64,000 nucleotides of DNA from Latrodectus hesperus. Lineage: Eukaryota > Arthropoda > Arachnida > Araneae > Theridiidae. The number at the start of each line of letters is the position of its first letter. The first letter of the stretch is position 1. The notes beneath the pieces were generated by a model. It did not search any database, was not told where the DNA came from, and saw nothing but the letters and a program-made list of their open reading frames with translations. The position numbers and the translations under genes are program-made. This document shows, piece by piece, positions 47,450 to 60,192 of the stretch. The DNA is taken from NCBI GenBank assembly GCA_037975125.1, contig CM075850.1, forward strand, positions 74,834,664 to 74,898,663. The letters are read 5' to 3'.

Positions 47450-50400
47450 ATCTCATTTCTGAAGAATTCAGGGGATGAATTAAAACATGTATGATTTTTA
47501 CTACTACATGTATGATTTTTACTTGAGCTACGAGGTTGTAGCTCGAAGATAGAATGCTCTGCATCACCATTGGTCTAATCTTCGTGGCAGTTTTTTACAA
47601 CTCAACTTCTGAGGGTGGGTTTTATTAAGCATCGTGGGTGTGATACGATTGTAGTTGGGTCAGTAGGGCTTTAGTAACTTGGTCGACTCTTTTGTTTCCT
47701 GCAAATCCCACACAGACTTTTACCTAACTGATTGAAATGTGAGAAGAGAGCAGATAATTTGGATGGATCGCGCGCATTTTAGGATTTTGGTTGATGGGGT
47801 TCACGATTGATTAAATGCAAACTTGGTTGTCTGACCAAATTGTGACAAGAGATTGATGGTGCTTTCTGTGTTAAACAGCTTCTTCTTAAAGGTAGGATTT
47901 TTGTATTTTGTCGAAGGAATTTCTGCCTCTGAACTTGAACTGGCATATTGATGTACATCTATCATTGCCGAGGGAGGCTGCTGCTGCTCCTACTTGATTT
48001 CATAATTTTGATCTATTAGTGAAGATGCTGATCTTGCCGTCTTCAAAGGTTGGAATATTTGTTGTCTCTTTCATCTAGATCTGCGGTTCCAGGTGAATGA
48101 TTCCTGGATGGATTGAATCCACTTTCATTTCTAGTTCATTGTCTACCGGTGTTAGAAGAGGAGGATCAAGGCAACGAATTTGACTATGAGTAAGACGAAT
48201 ACATTTTTATTTTGCTTTTATTGTAAGGTTAAATGGTGGATTCTCCGTTATTACTTGAAGTGCTGAAGTTGAAGTAGTAGGAAATACTCTTATGATGTTG
48301 GAGAAATTTTTGCTGTATTGAATTAAGTGTTATAGATAATTTAATAGAGAGTGGAGCTCTCCAGATGGCATCGCCATATAAAAGCATTCTTTCCATTACA
48401 GTTTTGTATAATACTTTTGAAATTTCCTTGAGTTTTCTCAAAGACAACCAACAATTCTTTCGAGTTTTTCATAATGTTGAATTTCTTTATTTCAATGGGT
48501 TAAGATGTGAGTCTTGAATGAATTAAACCCTCAGCAATTTGATGGTATCTATTTTTTTAGTCGATGGTCACCCAGAGAAATGTGCATCATACGTTGTAGC
48601 CTGGTTTTTAAGAATTTTATTTTTTCATTAAAGACATTTCAGTGTTGAATTCATTTGTTCACGATATGAAAATACTAAGCGTTTTTTCAAGTTTGTTTTC
48701 ACTTCATGCTGCCACCACGAAAAATGAAATCATCTGCAAAAGTCCACAGACATACCGTACCTACTTTATCTAGATCTTTTCCTAAGCTAGACCAGTCAAA
48801 TTTCAGAATCATGTCTGCCTCTAAATTCCAGAGTATGGGACTGTTGTAGGAATTCTGAGGGCACCCAATCTCTCCTCATTATGTCATTGCTAGTTGGTAG
48901 AATGATAGAATGAGGCGATATAGAACTATCTTTTAAATGATAATTTTAATGAGTGATAATTTTTATAATTAAATTAAATTTTTTTAATAAAATTTTTTAA
49001 TAAATTTTTTTAAAATAAAAAATTTAAATTAAATTTTAACGAGAAAGTGATATTTAAATGATAATTAATTAGGATAATTTTAATGAGCGATAAATAGAAC
49101 TATCTTTTAAATGGCTGACTACGAGGTTTTTGATATTTTGTGGGCAGATTGTTGATAAGAAGATCTGATTTTGCCTATTATGTTAGACTGAGTCCAACTG
49201 ATGGTAAGAATTGATGTTTCACTAGTTTTTGCCCTCTTTTAGCATGAGTATTAGGATTCCACTTTTATAAATTTTGTAAAATAAGATAATGAGAGACATT
49301 AAATAGGATATAGAATAGATCTTGAAATTTGAAGTTGAATCTTATAATTATAATATTGTCCAAGACGTCAAAGCTTGGTGCCTTCCCATTATGTAGTGAA
49401 TTGATTACTCGATTGATTTCTCTTTTGGTGAAAGAGATGTCATTTGAAGAGGGAATAACGATGTAGGAGCTCGAGAGTGAGGAAAGTTTGGGTAATAAGC
49501 GTTCTGTAATGTCTTGAACAAGGCCTAAATCGTTGCCTCTTGGATCTATGGAAAATTGTATGATGAAATGAGATCACAAGACAAGGTTTTAGAAAATTGC
49601 TTTGTATGCCGTGTTTTATCGGTAGGATACTTTTTGCTAAGAAATTCCTCAAGGAAGTTTATTTAGTTGATTGTAGTTGTTTATTATATTGTCCTCTTTT
49701 TTAATAGACTTAATAGGTTATTTCCATCCTCAATAAATACTCTTTGACAACAATGTCGGAGTTCTGATAGCTCTTTCCTAGCTGTGTAAAAATATTGAGA
49801 CTACCAATTTAGGGATACAATTGGAGAGTTGTTATTTTATTTTATATGCGCGGGAGCAAAAGTCTAAGATAGTATTTTAGATTGTTTTTTGTATTTGATT
49901 CCAATTTTTGGAAAGAAGCTACGTTCTTGATCAAAGTTAATAGATAAGAGACATCTGAAGCGAAGAAATTAAAAAATTAAATACCATTGTCAATTTTGTC
50001 TTAAAACGTATTAGATGTATGGAATGTGTTACTCTATTGAACGAGAAAGTGATACATTTAGCTGGTAATTGTCTCTCCATCAAGAGAATACTCCACTTAA
50101 TTAAATTTGCCAAACTGATTTATGACTATAAAGTTAAATCGAGTCATATCTGTCGATGATTGACAATCATTGTTGGTATTGAATATGATTTATTTAATGT
50201 AAAAGTTATTTGCTAGAATGAAATCAAAAGTTTCTTTTCTTCTTGAGTCATTATGAGTGTACCCTCATAAGACACTGTGCATATTTTGGTCAGCAACTAT
50301 TCTAGAGTATTCTGGATTGAGCATTGCAGGGGGGAATCCTGTTCACCTAAGCTGCTTGAAAGGGGGTGTTGGTTGTTACTCCTATTCCTTTACTTTGGTG

Positions 50401-50560
50401 ATTTGGTGGAGGGCTGTGTGCTGAGATAATATTTAGAGGGCAATCTTCGAGGATGATTTTGATAGCTATGGTTGCTTACCGAGGTATGAGCTAGTATTGG
50501 TCTTAGTTTCTTTGAAGTTATGAAAATTGATTCTTTAAAAACATGCAAAAGTTATATAAT
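47450..50560 (-). mobile_element. Old non-LTR retrotransposon (APE + RT), highly decayed
   Basis: Reads right to left. 50500-50150: endonuclease, with GYTHNDSRRKETFDFILANN as in WGYTHNDSRGKELLDFI. 49460-49100: RT start, with ND-SFTKREINRVINSLHNG and KAPSFDVLDNIII, cf. NKAPGHDGIDNIIIK. About 48750: FADDF, the YADD-equivalent catalytic motif. 48447-48229: RT thumb, LYKTVMERMLLYGDAIW and LNSIQQKFL. 47720-47530: C-terminal text. Almost every block is separated by stops or frame changes, so it is much older than the LINE at 55.4-60.2 kb and of a different lineage. A 3' tail was not identified. Confidence 0.75.
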
Positions 50561-52887
50561 CTCTTTTCGCTGGAACAAATATACATATAAAAAGAGGAGC
50601 TAAATTGTATACAATCTAAAAAAAGATTTAAAGTTCGAAAAGATATGCATTGTTATAAGACAAAATAATTTCTCTCTGAGCCTGCTAGATTTTGAATTTG
50701 GATTTTTTGACTTTTGATTTAAGGTTAACATTAAAATTAAAAAAGGATTTAACATTAAAATGTTTTCGGAATTACTATGTATTTTGAGATACATAATTAA
50801 AACAAGCTACAACCCGTGCTTGTTACAAAATCGCAATGATTCGAAGCCGTAAGATATCTTTGAAAATATAAAATAATGCAAAGATCTTATTACATGATTC
50901 GCGTGTTTTTAGGAAAATGTTTATGTTGAAATCTTATAAAGTTTAAATATAAATTAAATTTCAGTAACCTAGTAATATCTAGGCTAGAATTTCAATTGAA
51001 AATAGTAGTTAAATTTTTAAATTCTGTTAACAAGTAATTATACATTTATATGAAGACATAATTATTTTTTATAAATATAATAGGAAATAAAATTATAGAA
51101 TCATAAAATGTACTTTTAAATTAAATTCTTTTTCACTTTTGCTTTGAATACTAATTATATATATCTTGTTGTATATAGATTAGATTTATTTAATATAATT
51201 CTCATTATTGTGTTCAGTATTTATCACGTTTTCAAAAACTATGTTTTTATTAAAAATAATATCTAAATGTTATAAAAATATATTGCTCAAAATAACGTAA
51301 AACTATTTTTAATTCTAATTTCGACAAAACTTATGTGCAACAAAACATGAATAAAAATTAAAAATGTTTAAATGAATACCCGCCGGTCTACTTTTAAAAT
51401 CAGTTTTTGAGCTGAATCCGCTTTTCCAATTTTACCAGATTTTAGATAAAGTAAAAATTTTTTAACGTTATTTAATAATAATTTTAGATAATAATTTTAA
51501 ATTTGTTAAAATAATTCTAATTCAGTTTTCTTTGGGGATTACTTAATTATTTTTAAGTAAAAATTGCATTGTTAGATACAGTTTCAAATGATAGATTTTA
51601 AGCTACCATTTTCATATTATGTATTTTACCCATTAATAAATCTCTTTTGAATAAAATGTTTATAAATGTAAAATATGTTAGAATATATTTGTTTTTGCTA
51701 TTATATCTTTTTAAAAGTCATACGTTAACAAACTTATTTTTAAACTGAATTTTATGATTCTTTGTTATGTAGAAAAAATAATTTTCTTATTTTATAAATA
51801 CAGAGCTCATATTTCATGTAATGTCATATATTTCTGTCATCTATAAAAATACTTGTATCAAGTACTCTAAATATAAGTATTTATATAAAGTTGCTATATA
51901 ATAAACAACTCATTAAGAAAAAAATGGAGATTTCTGTATACTAGGACTAAAAATATATGCATTTGAAAGACAATTGATTAGCAGCACTTTATAAAAATGC
52001 TTACCAAAATAGTTAAGTTTACTTGTTTTGCAAAATTTTTTCGGATTACGATGAACTATGATTTTTTTCATTTTTTAAGCATGAAAATTTTTTAAAATAA
52101 ATAGATTTATTCATAGATTTATAATATAATTTCTATAGGAAAACGAAAATAAATCTGCTCAATGTTTTTTAATAATCCCCATACCGCATTTCAGAAGAGA
52201 TTTTTAATGATTTTTACAAATAATTAAGTTAAATTCTCGCTCAACTTCGTCACAAGTTTAAAACAAAGATTGTTGGGAAAAACTGGATCAACAGGTGGTC
52301 ATTTTCTGTACAAATTTTAACCAGTTTTACATTCCTTACAATAGTTTTTTATTTTTCCTTCTAATGAATATGATCATAAAGTGCCGAAAAGCAGAAAAGT
52401 CTAAGCATTTTTTCAAGGAATTTCTTGATTTTCAGAGGATTGGTATGTAAGCAATATTTTAAAGTTCAATATGTGATCTAAAAATCATTAACTAAGAAGA
52501 TAAGTTGATCATTTGATCTGCCGTTTGACTTTTTTTTTGGATTTACAGACAAGTATATGCTTAGCTCTGCTGTTTTTGTTTCAACATATAAATATCACAT
52601 ACTGTACAACAAATAACAGTAATTTGGAATAGTTTAAACTTTCATTGCATGGTGAAAACTGTCAAAAAAAAGAAAAAAAAAAGATATGTTTCAACTCAAA
52701 GATGGATTTACCGGTACTCAATAAAAAAATCATATCTTGGGATACGAGCGTAACTATCTAAGATGCTATCTGAGAAATTCAATCGTATACTTCAATATCA
52801 ATATCAATAAATATCTAATGATCTTTATCGTATAGAGAGTATAGTAATAACTATAGACAATTTGAAAAATATTTAGTGTTTCAATTA

Positions 52888-52893
<6 letters not shown>
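50561..52893. other. AT-rich intergenic DNA
   Basis: No gene or TE terminus recognised over about 2.3 kb. Confidence 0.4.

Positions 52894-52975
<82 letters not shown>
52894..52975. repeat. (TA)n microsatellite at the 3' end of the deleted LINE copy
   Basis: About 80 bases of TA that touch the TTCTTCTTCTT start of the 3' terminus. It is either target sequence or the element's own tail. Confidence 0.95.
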
Positions 52976-53929
<954 letters not shown>

Positions 53930-53959
53930 CACTTTCAAAAGTTAAGCATGGAGAGGAAA

Positions 53960-55010
53960 ATGCTAATTTCCGGAAGCTAATCAGAATTGAAGAGGATGCA
54001 AATCGCTGCAGAGGTAGATGGAAGTACGCAAATATGTTAGGTAACAGCCAATCGCGCTTTCATGCCAAGAAATATGCAAAAAGGGCAGTCTTATAAGCTT
54101 TATGAAGGCTTACAGAAGTTGATTGAAATTCTGTAATTTCACGTTTATGGAAACAATTCGAAATCACACAGACGGTTGTTCGATGGCCTGTAGCCGGTCG
54201 CACAAGGGTTACAAATCCCGCGGAAGATCGATATATTGTGATTTTAGCCAAGCAGAATCCCAGAGTGACCTCCACACGTGTGACATCTATGGTTACAGAG
54301 TATATTGGTAAGGTGATATCTGCAGCTACTGTACGCCGAAGATTACATATGAATGGACTGTACAACCGGGTACCTCGAGTTTGTGTTTGTATATCCCTCC
54401 AATCAGGAGGGGCACGATTAAAGTGGTGCCGGGAACATGTCAATTGGACTGTATCTGACTGGGGCAATGTCATGTTTACTGATTAGTCAAGATTTGCTCT
54501 GAAGCTAGATGACAAGTGTATAAGGATATGGCGTGATCAAGGAACACGCAATCAGCCCAAAAACATCACCGAACATCAAGTGGAAGCAATATGGCTTGGG
54601 CAGGGATTTCATTAGGATACCGCACCAAACTGCACATCTTTAAACGTGGTTCTGTGGCCGGTATCGAGAAGAAGTCCTAGAACCCATTGTGAGATTGTAC
54701 GCTGCAGCAGTTGGCCCTACTTTTGTTTTAATGGACGATAACGCACGTCCCCATAGAGCTGACATAGTTGATGAATACCTGGAGAGTGGCATGGCTAGCA
54801 TATTCGCCCGACCTTCATCCCATTCAAAATCTTTGGGATGCTCTCGGCCATGCTGTATCTCCACATTTCCCAATTCCAGCCACTCTTATTGAGCTGGAAA
54901 CTGCTCTACAAGAAGAATGGTTATTGCTTAATTTTGCGGTGGTTGACCACCTAATTGAAAGCATAGTCACAAGGTGTAAACTTTGTATACAGATGAGGGG
55001 GATCACGTAC
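53960..55010 (+). pseudogene. Tc1-like transposase, recently inactivated
   Basis: Readable nearly throughout: RLWKQFEITQTVVRWPVAG, RYIVILAKQNPRVTSTRVTS, RRRLHMNGLYNRVPRVC, ARLKWCREHVNWTVSDWGN, VMFTD then TAG (54484) in place of the Glu of the DE pair, EEVLEPIVRLYAAAVGPTFV, LMDDNARPHRADIVDEYLES, and after a frame change near 54790 AYSPDLHPIQNLWDALGHAV. Catalytic Asp 1 (FTD) and Asp 2 (LMDD) remain; the third residue is Gln (PIQN) in place of the usual Glu (PIEN). Further frame changes lie near 54390 and 54600. Terminal repeats were not identified. It sits between the two LINE copies. Confidence 0.85.
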
Positions 55011-55264
55011 CCTATTAATGTCCTTTTTTATTTTATGCTATTTATTTTCACTTTATACATAATTCTGTTTAAATCTCCAGTATGCCATTATCTGATAACT
55101 TACAAAAATTTAATATTTTTTTCATTTCTGTATATAATTATTGATTTTATTTTATGCATAAATATATATGCTACTTTCCTGCCGAACTTTGAATTAATTA
55201 AAGCAGAATTTGTTGATTTATTTTTTGCATTTTACATCTTCCTGCTTAACTTTTGGAAGTGAGT

Positions 55265-55265
55265 G

Positions 55266-55346
<81 letters not shown>

Positions 55347-55370
55347 TATTATATATATATCTTCTTCTTC
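55265..55370. repeat. (TG)n(TA)n microsatellite at the 3' end of the LINE
   Basis: GT repeats (55265-55281) pass into TA repeats that are interrupted by TAATAT near 55339 and 55350, and touch the CTTCTTCTTC 3' terminus of the LINE. Confidence 0.95.
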
Positions 55371-55445
55371 AGGTTAGGTTTGTATGTCATTGGCACCTCT
55401 GCTTTTATCAGCATTTTGTACCACTAACTCCAAATCCAATGTTTC

Positions 55446-57833
55446 CTAGTTCCAGTTACTCGGGTCACCAACTTTATTAATATAGTCCGATAAACCTTTA
55501 ATGGAATCTAGGTGTAACTCCCTAGTATGGATGATGCCTAAAGAAGTTAATCTAGGGAGGGCAAGAGCCTCGCATTCGTAAATGATATGCTTGGCCGTTT
55601 CCTCTTGCGTATGACATTTCCTGCAGATAGGGTCTTGCTGAAACAGTCCCATTTTGTGGAGGTGTTTTCTGAAATAGTAGTGCCCAGTTATGAAGCCTAC
55701 GATTAAACGTATCTTCTGCCTAGAGCATCTTAGAATTTCAGAGGAAATCCTCGCTGATGATCCACAGATCATACTTTTAGCGTGGGTTTGACCAGGAGTG
55801 TTGAGCCAAGCTTCATACATCCTCCGTCTCTCCCATCTAAGAACATTGGTTTTTGCGGTCTTCAAATTGATCCCACAAAAAGGTTCTGGACCAATGGGAA
55901 CAAAAGACGATCCTTGTTTAGCAAGCTCATCAGCCCTTTCATTACCTTCGATACCTTTGTGCCCTGGCACCCATACAAGGATCACCTTGTTTCTAGTTGC
56001 CAGTTCTGTAAGAAGGTTTCTACACTCCAAAATCATTTTAGATTTGATTTCGAAAGAATTAAGCGCTTTTAAAGCGGCTTGACTGTCACTGAAAATGAGA
56101 ATCCGCTTACCGTAGTAGCCCTTCTTCATATTTAGTCGCAGACAGTGGATAATGGCCAAAACTTCTGCCTGGAAGACCGTAGCGTATCGCCCAAGGCTTA
56201 CAGACAAGCTGATTCTTGGTGACACGCCACATACTCCCAGTCCTGAGAGGCTGTTCTTCAGTGATCCATCTGTGTACCAGATTAGATCTCCTGTTTTAGT
56301 TTCAAACATGTTGTTATCCCATTCGTCTCTAGTTGGAAAAACTATTTCAAATGTCCTATCAAACATGTATGTTTTTTCCATGATGTCAGAGGGCATCAGG
56401 AAAGTAGGATCTTGAATTTTCCTGGTGATGCCCCTGTGCCCTTTGGCAACAGGCTGGTCATACCAGTGGTTTTGCAGCTTCATTCTGTATGCAGTCATTC
56501 TTGCAACGCTGCAGATGAAGATGTCCAAGGGAGTCAGATCCAACACAACCTCCAATGCTCTGGTTGGCGTGGTGGAAATTGCTCCCGTGATGCAGAGACA
56601 GGCCAGTCTTTGTAGACCTCCCAGTCTGTCAATCACAGTCTTCTGTTCCACCTTACGCCACCAGATCACACAGGCATATGTGAGAATGGGCCTGACAAAA
56701 GCTGTGTACATCCATAACATCAGTTTTGGATGTAAACCCCAGTTTTTACCAAGCATTCGCCTGCAAATCATAATGCTTTTCTTTGCTCGGTTAATCCTAT
56801 CATCAATGTGCTTATTCCAGGTGAGTTTCTGGTCTAAATAGATGCCCAGATACTTCACCTCTGAAGCCACATTGATTTCAACATCAAAAAGTCTTGGTAT
56901 GAAAAAACCTTTCCGTTTCTTTTTGCGTGTAAAAGGTACAAGGTAGGTTTTCTGAGGATTAACCATCAGGTCCCTATCCATGCACCATTGACCTACATAA
57001 CTTAGAGCATCCTGCATGAGATGACAAGTTATGTCAAAATCTTTGACCAAGGATAAGGATGACAATGTCATCAGCATATCCTTGCGTATAATAGCCCCTA
57101 TCATTTAGATGTTTTATAAGGCTATTTACAACTAGGTTCCAAAGTAATGGTGACAGAACACCTCCTTGAGGACAACCTCTAGTAGTCTTTTTTTCAAATG
57201 ATTCACCGAAGATGTTCATTTGTATACATCTATCTGAAATTAAGGCCTCAATCCAAGTACACAGGGTCTGATTAATCCCTGCCCTCTAAGTGCATTGAGG
57301 ATGGATGGATGGGAAGTGTTATCAAAAGCACCCTGGATGTCGAGGAAAGTTGCCAAGGCAATATCCTTTTGATCCAGAGTGGTTTCAATCTTGGAAACTA
57401 GCTGATGTAGAGCAGTTTCAGTAGATTTGCCGGGTTGATAGGCAAATTGAAGAGCATGCAAGGGACTATTACTACCCAAGTAATCTCTAATATGCCGATC
57501 AATGATTTTCTCCATAATTTTAAGAAAGAATGAAGAAAGACTGATTGGTCTGTAAGACTTGGCCTGGTCATAGGTGTCCTTGCCAGGTTTAGGAATGAAA
57601 ACAATCCTAGTCTTTTGCCATATCTTTGGTATGTATCCCAGTGCCAAGCTAGTTCTGTAAATTCTAGTTAGCACTGGTATGACAACCTTCTCTGCCTTCT
57701 GGATCATGATGGGCATAATTCCATCAGGCCCTGGGCATTTTAGAGGTTTAAAGGCAAAGATTGCCCATTTCACAATGTTGTAGTTTATGATATTTTTAGC
57801 GATGGTCCATTGATTGCTATTGACTCTTTGCAA
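55446..57833 (-). pseudogene. LINE ORF2: reverse transcriptase, RNase H and zinc knuckle
   Basis: RT begins at 57833 (KCPGPDGIMPIMIQKAE, SYRPISLSSFFLKIMEKIID, FAYQPGKSTETALHQL, FLDIQGAFDNTSH), continues after a frameshift near 57235 with TRGCPQGGVLSPLLWNLVVN and the catalytic YADD, then a frameshift near 57055. The 57104-55446 reading (552 codons) carries the RT thumb, RNase H with the acidic set D279 (WYTDGS), E314 (QAEVLA), D340 (FSDSQAA) and D392 (ERADELA), and a C-X2-C-X8-H-X4-C motif (C494, C497, H506, C511). It copies element RNA into DNA at the target nick; RNase H degrades the template. Two frameshifts inside, plus those before 57833, prevent one product. Confidence 0.88.
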
Positions 57834-58909
57834 AGAGTTAATGCAGTGCTCCCACAGAATCTATCTCTTCACAGAACTTCCTCCAGGAGTTAATTTTGCT
57901 TTTTCTAACAAGTTTGTTATAATTAGTGAGGCCATTTTATATTCTGCCATTCACCATTTTTCTTGGCTTTATTAAAAAGTTTTCTAACATTTGCTCTTTC
58001 GGCAGCTAGAGAGTCATTCCACCAAGGACATTGGAGTTTAGCTCTCCTAGTGCGAATAGGGCAATTGTTATGATAAGAATCTAGAATACTATTCAGCAGA
58101 AGGTCTGCTGTAACTTCTAGATCGCAGTTGTCTCTAATAGGTCTGTTCCCGAGTTCAACCAACCCAGTCAGTTCCTCCTGGAATTTCTTCCAGTCCGTCC
58201 TTACTGGGTCTCTGAATATGCGATCCAGACACACATTAGAGTGAATTTCAAAATGGATGTTTTGATGATCTGAGCCAGAAGGTCTGTCATCTACTTTCCA
58301 ATATTTGATATTTTTACTAATCAGCGTTGTCGCTATAGTAATGTCAATTACTTCAGATCGATTGGAAGTACTGAAAGTTGGTTCGTTGCCCTCATTTAGA
58401 ATATCTAACCCATAGTTTAGAATGAATTCCAAAAGGTACTCACCTCTTTTATTTGTGTCCGTACTTCCCCAGACAACATGATGAGCACTACAGTCTAGTC
58501 CTAGGACTACCTGTAAGTTGTTATCTCTGCAAGAGCTCATCAGCTTGTGCAGAGAATGGTCAGGTGGAGCCTTCTCTTCATAGGGCAGGTATCCAGAGCC
58601 AAAAACAATTTCCCTGTCCCTACCCTCTATGTTGAGTCTGACTTTCACAGCTGTCAGGTCCCTAAGGATAAATTCAGAGAGGGGAAGAACCTCAATGTTT
58701 TTATGTAAGAGTATACAAGTTCTAGCATTACCATTAGTACAATAGATAAGCTTACCTTTAGTTCCTTTGAGACCACTGATTCTCCCCCTAACCAACCAGG
58801 GTTCCTGAATCAGGGCCAGGTGTATATCCCCAGCAAGAAACTTCTTGCTGAGGTTAGTAGTACCACTTCTACTGTGGTGGAGGTTTGCTTGAACTGCCTT
58901 CACCCCCAT
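57834..58909 (-). pseudogene. LINE ORF2 start: APE-type endonuclease
   Basis: The start is taken at MGVKAVQANLHHSRSGTTNL (58909), the usual opening of this endonuclease, although the frame is open to 58960. It overlaps the ORF1 end by about 40 bp in a different frame. Motifs: ALIQEPWL (catalytic Glu), FGSGYLP, LGLDCSAHHVVWGS, EVIDITIA and GSDHQNIHF (SDH). In the D-X-N motif the Asn appears to be Ser (DCS instead of DAN), which would weaken cleavage. The reading stops at 57923; frame changes near 57925 and 57840 separate it from RT. Residues between (INSWRKFCEEID) remain readable. Confidence 0.85.
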
Positions 58910-59858
58910 CAGCAGGAGCAGGTTTGTCAAGTACTTTAGCCTGCACTTGGTGAAGTCCAATATGAAACTTATATCCCCTTACACGAAGTGTGGCAGCATC
59001 TAGTTCAGGCACACCAAGAACGATGGTCCGCCCAGATGGGTCGTTCTTAATGTTAAGAACGTTCCACTCCATTGGAGTGACCCCACCGTTCTGAGCCTCG
59101 ACTTTTCTCAGGAGCTCTTTAGGCTCCAGTTCACTACAGATTTTTGGCAGTTTTGCAATTATCTTGGTGGTTCTGACAAGTTTCCTTGCCTCACCCACCA
59201 AGAGTTTATGTTCTTGCCAAGAGCTTATGTCACTGACATTCTGTTCCAGCCACTTTGAGCTCTCCAGATCTGCACAGTTGATAATAAGAGCCCTATTCTC
59301 AAGTTTGCAGGATAGGAAGGTTGGGGCAAAACCCACCTCATTCCTTCCTATTTTCCTGGATAACAAGAGTTCCAGGTCGAAGGCTTGTTCCTCTGTTAAC
59401 CGTTTTTCTGGATGACCCTCTAAGAGCACAGCCATCTTGATTGCCGCGAGAGCCGCCCTGCAAGTAAATCCCTCAGGTCCTTCTCTCTTGGCAGCCTTTC
59501 CGGCCTTGCCCTGGTTTGTTCGGTTGGCGGGACGCTTCTCGCCTTTGGTTGCCTTGCGTTTTTCAACCCAAGTTCCCTCAGCGATTTTGCACTCCTTCAC
59601 CAGCTTCTTTTTCTGGGCACCAGAAAGTGTCTTTTTAAGCTTGATTCTGGTCAGAGAGTCAGTCATGCTAGAGATAGCTTCCTGACTCTCACAAGAAGAA
59701 GATGGTTTGGAGGTCATTTCTACCTCTTATGAAGGTTTCATTGCTGCCCCTTCACTAGATTGTCTCTGAGTTCCCTTGTTTTTTTCAGCAAGGTCTGCTT
59801 CAGAAGTTTCACCTGCAAATGCAGAAAGGTTTGTTATTTTTAATGTCTTTTCAGCCAT
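58869..59858 (-). pseudogene. LINE ORF1 (nucleic-acid-binding protein)
   Basis: Starts at MAEKTLKITNLSAFAGE (59858). An in-frame TAA at 59727 replaces a Leu codon that is intact in the deleted copy (KPS-stop versus NPSLEVEM). The rest (59717-58869) is open: a Ser/Lys-rich basic N-terminal segment (KATKGEKRPANRTNQGKAGK), then a folded region of about 170 residues (RLTEEQAFDLELLLSRKIGR, KWLEQNVSD, KLLVGEARKLVRTTKIIAKL, GRTIVLGVPELDAATL) resembling the DUF4780-type domain of arthropod LINE ORF1 proteins, by memory only. No CCHC knuckles are seen. It is thought to bind element RNA. Confidence 0.75.
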
Positions 59859-60169
59859 AGAATAACAGTTAATAAGCTTAGGTAATATGACAGTCCACCC
59901 AGCATTGCCTGAGTTACTGAGCAAGGCAAATTACTCTAGAAGTTCGCCAGCCAACTAGAGGCTCCGTTAAGACACCAATACCACGGTGCCAATTAGCCCT
60001 AGGCACGGATCGCATAACACCAGGGTTTACGGGAGCTGGTTCGCGGCCTCTGATTCAATATTCAAGGTTATCCTGTCATTCCTACAGGACATTCGGCTAT
60101 CCACCACTTGCCGACGCGCCTGGTGGCTGCTCAAGCCCCAGGAAGGTACGCGTACCCCCTGGTTCCAGG

Positions 60170-60192
60170 TATATATATATATAAATTATATA
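60170..60192. repeat. (TA)n tract between LINE 5' end and mariner-like element
   Basis: Short TA tract with an AATTATA interruption. It borders the LINE at CCAGG and supplies the TA target site (60191-60192) for the next element. Confidence 0.85.

Larger units (their letters stand above)
55371..60169 (-). mobile_element. Near full-length R1/LOA-like LINE flanked by (TA)n
   Basis: About 4.8 kb on the minus strand: 5' UTR 60169-59859, ORF1 59858-58869, ORF2 58909-55446 with APE endonuclease, RT and RNase H, then a short 3' UTR ending GAAGAAG beside (TA)n. Its 5' end is beside a second TA tract (60170-60183). The 5' UTR shares long blocks with the deleted copy at 52976-53785, for example GCCGAATGTCCTGTAGGAAT. 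APE plus RNase H and the CCHC-like C-terminus place it near the R1/LOA group; the exact clade needs a tree. Several stops and frameshifts make it inactive, but the strong readability suggests recent insertion. Confidence 0.85.

Noticed and set aside
54060..54473. 137-codon minus-strand open frame
   Set aside because: It is antisense to the clear Tc1 transposase; its text has no family features.
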